Assembly: GCA_963931925.1 (NCBI GenBank)
Contig: OZ007579.1
Coordinates: 24,556,769-24,620,768 of the forward strand
DNA length: 64,000 bases
Reading direction: 5' to 3'
Source of the DNA: Onchidella celtica
Lineage: Eukaryota > Mollusca > Gastropoda > Systellommatophora > Onchidiidae
The notes under the pieces were generated by a model, which saw only the letters and a list, made by a program, of their open reading frames with translations, had not been told where the DNA came from and did not search any database. Each line of letters starts with the position of its first letter. Position 1 is the stretch's first letter. Positions 58,743 to 64,000 of the stretch are shown in pieces. A program made the translations under genes and the position numbers.

Positions 58743-58981
58743 GTAGACCGGCTGAAGCAGGCAGGCGTGAGCAAATCTGATGATGAGATCCAATGCTCAT
58801 ATTCGCACGTGTGGACACGATCAGCTTCTAAGTGCACGTGCAGGATGTTTCCACCTTTGGCCATCTGGGGTCTGGAGTCCTGGGCAGGCCTGCAAGCAAT
58901 GGTAATCTGCGGCAGTTTCCAAAATTTTGAAGCAAAGGGATATTGTTTAGCCAATGTTGCCACTTCGGTGACAAAATACAC
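58743..58981 (-). CDS. Candidate coding stretch, no splice model
   Basis: An open minus-strand stretch reads YPFASKFWKLPQITIAC, MAKGGNILHVHLEADRV and CEYEHWISSSDLL. The AKGGNIL..HL.AD pattern recalls the [14 protein letters not shown] segment of cadherin exon A, which is suggestive only. No convincing acceptor/donor pair brackets it, and the complementary strand is also open through most of the interval. Confidence 0.22.
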
Positions 58982-59769
58982 TCAAGAATGTCCAGGCGGG
59001 GACACAAAATGTGACCAAGACGAGCGAGGTATCAATGACTATTAGCAGTGAAAAACAGAACTATGCACTGAACTAGCTCTGGGGTGTCTAGGACTTTAGG
59101 TCAAGACATGTTTCGCCATTGGATGCTGGAAGCGTTTGCACTGAATAAGATTTTTTCGGGATAACCCGCGATTTCTTGGTTTCTTTGAAATTGGCTGGTA
59201 TTACATAGCAATTTTGTGGAACCTCTGGCAGCACCCTAGCACATGGCTCGTGGAACCTAACTTGAAAGCCGCTGGCCAGGGCAGTTTGGACAGAGAAAGA
59301 GAGAGTGTGTGTGTGTGTGTGTGTGTAGTATGTATGGTGGCAGAGACAGGGAGAGAGAGGGAGAGAGAGGCAGACCGACAGACAGGGTGAAGGAAGGCGG
59401 GAGGGGAGAGAGAGAAGGGGAAAAGAGACCAAAGGGAGACAGTGAGTGAGAGAGAGAGAGAGCGTGTGTGAGTGTACGGCGAAAGCCAAAGGAAGTATGA
59501 AAGCTGAATGCCCTCTTCCCCCCCCCCCCACCCTTTTTTTTTTTCATGTAAGTCAGAACTTCGGACCTTGACTTGATATAGCTGAAACAATGGTCTCTGT
59601 GTGACAGCACTGCAAATTTATTATTAAAGTTTTACCAATAAGCCAAATATCAAACAGAGAGAAAGCCCCACACAAACTGGCCTGTCTATCACGAGTTCGC
59701 TAGCCCAATTATCTGCTTCAGGCAGGTAGTAGCATGGACAGCGACATCTGGTGCCAGGAAGCTTTCAGC

Positions 59770-60700
59770 AAATAAAGCTTATCCATTTCTCATCAAAACT
59801 TTGTACTGTTGCTTTGGTAAGCTGGATGTGCTACCAAATGCCGTGTTCACACAAACCTATTTCCCATAATTAATAGTTTATTTCCCATCAAAACTTCCTT
59901 CAGTTGCTGTGGTACTGGTTGGGTGCGCTGTCTTACGCCGTGTTCACACAAACCTGTTTCCCTTTACTAGTCCTTTATTTCTCTTCAAGATTTCGTACTA
60001 TAGCTTTGGTAAGCTGGGAGCGCTACCTAATGCCGTGTTCACACAAACCTGTTTCTCATAATCAGTATTTTATTTCCCTACAAAACTTCGACCTAATTAT
60101 TATATTGGTGCGCTGTCTAATGCCATGTTCACATAAACCTGCTCCCCTGCGTTGGCCTTCGACGTTTATTTCACATCAAAACTTCGCACGGTTGCCTTAG
60201 TGAGGTGGGCGCGCTGTATAATGCCGTGTTCACACAAACCTGTTTCACATAATTAATGGTTTATTTCTCTTCAAAACTTCGACTTGCTAGTTTGGTGCGC
60301 TATGTAATGTCGCGTTCACGCAATTCTGTTTCCCATAATCAGTCCGGGCTAAATCCAGTATTTCTCATCACATCTTAAACCCATTAGTTCGATGCCCTGC
60401 CTACCCCTGCCTTCACACACACACCTGTTTCCTGACACTGGCTTTCGACGTTAGCAAAATATAAGAAATTAAAATTGCCACATATTGCTATGGTAAGCTA
60501 TAAGACAGGTGCGCTGCCTAATACCGTGTTCACATAAAACCTGTTTCCCCTAATCAACCAGGGTTAAACCATTCATTTCTCTTCAGAACTCCTACCTGTT
60601 GGTTGGTACAACCAGAGACAGATAGTTAGTGTAGGATATCTCGGGGTACAAACTGGTGCATTGCCTAATGTCGTATTCACACAGATCTTTACATGTTTAA
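59770..60700. repeat. Diverged ~90-115-bp tandem satellite, about nine units
   Basis: The anchor GCCGTGTTCACACAAACCTG recurs near 59840, 59938, 60031, 60122, 60222, 60308, 60408, 60522 and 60669, each followed by TTTCCCATAAT...TTTATTTC and ATCAAAACTTC-like blocks. Divergence rises to the right. Confidence 0.82.
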
Positions 60701-62406
60701 CAATACTTCTCACACGTGAACCATGCAGCTGTCATCGGCTTGCACACCGTAAAATTTAAAAAAACAACTTCAAACTTAAACAAGAACACTTCCCTACAAG
60801 AGCAACTCTTGCTTAAAAATAGTTCCAGACCTCACCCAAGTAATATTTCTTCATACATTTACTTTAGGAAAAGCTCTCGTGCTAACAGATTTGAACTCTT
60901 GTTTTCAGACTTAAAAGCGGTTATAATAAGCTTGACTTCAACGGCCGGTGTAGGAAGTAAAGACAGGAACAGATGTCTACGCCGGAACTCAAAGACCGAA
61001 ATTAGAGAAATCAGACTTTTCAAGGAAACACTCCAGAATATATCGGAAGTGGAAGGACAGGTGCTGTAAAGTGTATCTCAGCTACTTTTACTTTAATCTT
61101 TCCCTCTAGCTGTTTCTCTCCCCATGTTTCTGTCGTTCCCGTCCTCCGTCCTTTCTCTTTTTTTCCTTCCCTTCCTCCATTCCATGTGTGTGTGTCTCCC
61201 TACCCCCTTCTCTCAATCTATCGTCTTTCTCTCTTCCCTTCATATCCCCCTTCCCGTCTCTCTCTCCCCTTTGACCACAATTTCTATCTTTCTATCGATA
61301 TCTTCTTTCCCGTCTTTTTCTCCGATTTTTCTACTGTCTGTCTGTTCTCCCTGCCCCCCTCCCGGTTTCTCTCTCCTCTCTCTCTCTCTCTCTCTCTTTC
61401 TCTGTGAGTGTGTGTGTGTGTGTGTGTTCTCCCAGCTTCCCTTCCCCCACTTGAAAAAGAAAAAAAAACAACCCATCCAAAACCAATTTCTCAAAAAACA
61501 ACAACTCCAGCAGCTGAAGGATCGTTTCACTGGCTCGACTGAAACGTCCAATTTCCGAACGCTCCCAGAATCGTGAGAAACAGACCCACGCTCCACTCGC
61601 TGGATCGTGGAGCGCCCGAGGCGAGCTCGAGTGCTCATTCAGAGAGCCGCTGAGATTCTCGCTATACCACCGTTCTGATAATGGTGCTGGGTGCACGTTG
61701 TACTGAAACGTTCACGAAATGGGGAAAACTGCGGCTGGGAAGTGCCGGCTATTCAGAACTGTTATTGCCCACATGTGCGGACAGCAGTTCCTGTTGCCAT
61801 TTACGAAATGTAAACAATATCACTGGCCGCATTTATATGTTTCTATCATCAGGAACGCAGGACGAGAAGGGTTTTGTTTTGTTTTTTGTTGTTGTTTTTT
61901 TTTTTTGTCCTTATTAAAACCCCTTTACTCTATTGCACTTTATCAGAGCTTTCCATTCCGATCTTCTCCTTCTAAAAATCTCATTCAACCCACCCAAAGA
62001 CGGCTTTTCCTGGCCAAATTGGTGCATGAACAAAATCGTTCCTTCTTGCCAGTACAGCGCAAGTCGGGGGAAAAATTCAGAGAAAGATCTGTCTCCCTAC
62101 GGAGAAAGACCGTATACGCCAAACTGGCTGAAATTCAATTTATTAAATATATTTTATTGTTGTTGATAAACACCTTCATATTTTACACAGTACTTTATAC
62201 AGTAAGCTATAGACAAGCAGTGAACACAATTGGCTATTTTCTCTATTCAGTTTTGTAATTTGACTACGGATCTCTAAAAACACGTAAGAAAGCAAAAATA
62301 TTAATTTGTTTATAGGAAAATACAAGTGACTACGTTACTTTAACTTTGTAATGAACATTAAGACTTTTGAACACTTATGACAATCTTGTCATGCAATAGA
62401 CTCAAA
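60701..62406. other. No gene recognised
   Basis: Open plus frames at 60716-61069 (117 codons) and 61719-62258 (179 codons) have no motif I recognise. The stretch 61560-61700 is relatively CpG-rich. Confidence 0.5.
61374..61428. repeat. (CT)n then (GT)n microsatellite
   Basis: Lies at the end of a ~300-bp pyrimidine-rich stretch starting near 61090. Confidence 0.92.
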
Positions 62407-62663
62407 TGCGGGGACACGGTGGTCTAGAGGCAAGGTGCTCGCCTCTCATGCCAAGGTGCCGGGTTCAAAACCCCGCCAGTGCAGGCATGATGGAAGTTTG
62501 GGATTTTTCTCTCTCTTTTTTTTTTTTTTGGGGATAGAGGGAGAGAGAAAGAAAGAGAGAGAGAGAGATGCAAATCGAGAGAACAAGACTTCCTGTAAAG
62601 CGCCTAGAGCGAACTTGTCTGCATTAGGCACTATATAAATTATCTCCAATTATTATTATTATA
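62407..62663 (+). mobile_element. tRNA-derived SINE with ATT tail, full length
   Basis: A box GGTGGTCTAGAGGC and B-box-like GGGTTCAAAACCCC are at tRNA spacing. The 3' end reads GTAAAGCGCCTAGAGCG, GCATTAGGCACTATATAAAT, then (ATT)n, the kind of tail SINEs share with partner LINEs. The head is near-identical to that at 46186. Confidence 0.7.
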
Positions 62664-63094
62664 AATCTCAGAAACAGCCAATTAAAATTGCGCTTGTCTG
62701 CCTTTTTTTTTTTTTCCCGAATAAAGAATATACCAATCTCACTCCATCTCTGAGACTCAGGGCGATATTTCCACACAAATGGTTCCATTACCTCTGTCCT
62801 TAAAATTGGGACAGTTAGCTTGAATATCCGGAATCCATTAATAATTTAATTCCCACAGTTCCTTGTCCCCTTCCTTCTGGCTAGACAACGCCAAAAAGTT
62901 TATGGTTCGTTTCTTCCAATCCGCCATGGGGAATTTTTTTTCTTAAAGTTTAAAGTACTGCACGTAAAGACTGGGTCTTCCTTCATTATGTGGTTGCTGG
63001 TGATGGTGTTCTTGCTGGTGATGGTAGTGGAGCTGGTGCTGTTCTTACGTTTTTTTGCTTTCATAATGTCGCACGGAATTGCTGTTTTGTTGTT

Positions 63095-63440
63095 CATACC
63101 GATGATGGTGTTGTTGTTGTTGTTGTTGTTGTAATTGATGACGACGATGATGATGATGATGATGGGGAGGAGGAGGTCTGGTGGTGATGATGACGACGAT
63201 GATGATTATGAGAAGGAAGAAGAGGTCTGATGATGATGATGATGACAGTGGTTGTGATGAAGGCGATGGTGGCGGCGATGATGATGATGATGACAATGAT
63301 GATGTTTGATGGTGGTGGTTGTGGTGGTGGTGGTGCTGATGGTGGTGGTGGTGGTGATGATGATGACTGATGGTGGTGGCGATGATGGGGAAGTGGTGGT
63401 GACAATATTGATGATGATGATGACAATGATGAGCCCACTG
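63095..63440. repeat. (GTT)n, (GAT)n and (GGT)n trinucleotide tract
   Basis: Mixed trinucleotide repeats that keep several frames open on both strands; no gene is supported. Confidence 0.92.
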
Positions 63441-63595
63441 TCGTTGCTGTTGTTCTAATAGTTCATTTCAAGATGTGTTGTATTAGGGTCCTACTTCGAC
63501 CTGCCTTCTCGACACATTAAGGCTAAACTAGCGACTAAGCTCAGGCTCCTGCCAGGTGGTAATTGAGTAAGTTGTCTTAAAGACACAGCTAGAAT

Positions 63596-63830
63596 TTAGT
63601 TAACGCTGGGCCCATGAGTGAAAGCAACTGAAGGTTCAGAAACCTGAAATCCAACATTTCCAGATGGTCCATTCCTACAACTGAAATTGCCATTCAAATA
63701 TAAGGCATACATGGTAGGCTCTCTAATGTTATAATAACAGTTTCCCGCATTGGGTTTTCCGTCCACTGGGTGGTCCTTCTCACACACCCCGTCCCTCAAG
63801 GCCAATGTCGCAGAGGAGCGGCTACCTTAC
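63596..63830 (-). CDS. Candidate coding stretch at the right edge, unrecognised
   Basis: A minus-strand open frame reads ATLALRDGVCEKDHPVDG, GNCYYNIREPTMYALYL and NFSCRNGPSGNVGFQ. Spaced cysteines and the SS..A..DG-like start faintly recall discoidin/fucolectin-type extracellular domains, but this is a guess. The possible donor (CAG/GTTTCT) is weak. It may belong to a gene beyond the right edge. Confidence 0.25.
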
Positions 63831-64000
63831 CTAAAGATTCCGCCCATACGCCCGGCCATTCCGACCAGGTTCTTTGGTGTCGCCCACTAGTTTGGCCGTC
63901 CGAATAAAATGACCATGGCTACACGTTTATGGGTTACGTTAGTGATGTCTCGGCCCTAGTTAGTTGTGTTTCAGTATTAGTTACCATTTCAGCCTTAAAA

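Noticed and set aside
57873..58818. Three overlapping minus-strand frames of 217-306 codons
   Set aside because: All are translations of one 26-bp tandem array; the period and three-frame openness show low-complexity origin.
63045..63438. Ser/Pro/His-rich frames near the right edge
   Set aside because: They come from trinucleotide repeats.

Overview
This is a gene-poor, repeat-dense stretch of an animal nuclear genome. Intron-rich metazoan genes with canonical GT/AG splice sites, tRNA-derived SINEs, many short inverted-repeat transposons and long minisatellites all point to a eukaryote. The overall character (a lophotrochozoan-like, probably molluscan genome) is an inference; nothing in the window fixes the species. 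No prokaryotic operon, CRISPR array, phage, rRNA or free-standing tRNA gene was seen.

Two protein-coding loci can be supported, both on the minus strand. (1) Positions 556-17695 hold exons of a cadherin-repeat protein. Seven exons (A-G, 556-6959) join in perfect splice phase into at least two cadherin-like repeats with degenerate calcium motifs. Two further upstream exons (13785-13894 and 17567-17695) and a possible 15-bp microexon are phase-compatible but weaker. The gene continues beyond the left edge. (2) Positions 32225-38035 hold seven exons encoding the C-terminal half (about 371 codons plus stop) of exostosin-1 (EXT1), the Golgi heparan sulfate polymerase, including the DED motif of its GT64 domain. 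The N-terminal half was not found in the 26 kb upstream of it in this window.

The rest is mobile and repetitive DNA. It includes: a frameshifted hAT transposase remnant with terminal inverted repeats (10918-11883); three copies of a C-rich non-autonomous hAT family (881, 51521, 55092); smaller hAT-like MITEs (17927, 42676, 49034, 38985, 53232); piggyBac-type MITEs with TTAA flanks (33021, 31532); a TA-flanked MITE with ~55-bp arms (42996); an eight-copy ~250-bp MITE family; a ~225-bp MITE pair (1494, 49953); a long-TIR element (22358-22819); at least 13 copies of a SINE-like repeat ending in (CAAACT)n; six tRNA-headed SINE pieces; an element family carrying TGACGTCA palindromes; and a LINE 3'-end coding fragment (39981-40184).

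Tandem arrays are prominent: 40-bp x ~38 (14310-15828), 26-bp x ~23 (58012-58613), ~54-bp hairpin units (15994-16246), 23-bp x 10 (8249-8477), 18-bp x 10 (49759-49946), a ~100-bp diverged satellite (59770-60700), and many microsatellites. Most long open frames outside the two genes are by-products of these arrays. A partly inverted duplication (25347-25661 versus 26307-26643) is the most striking unexplained rearrangement.
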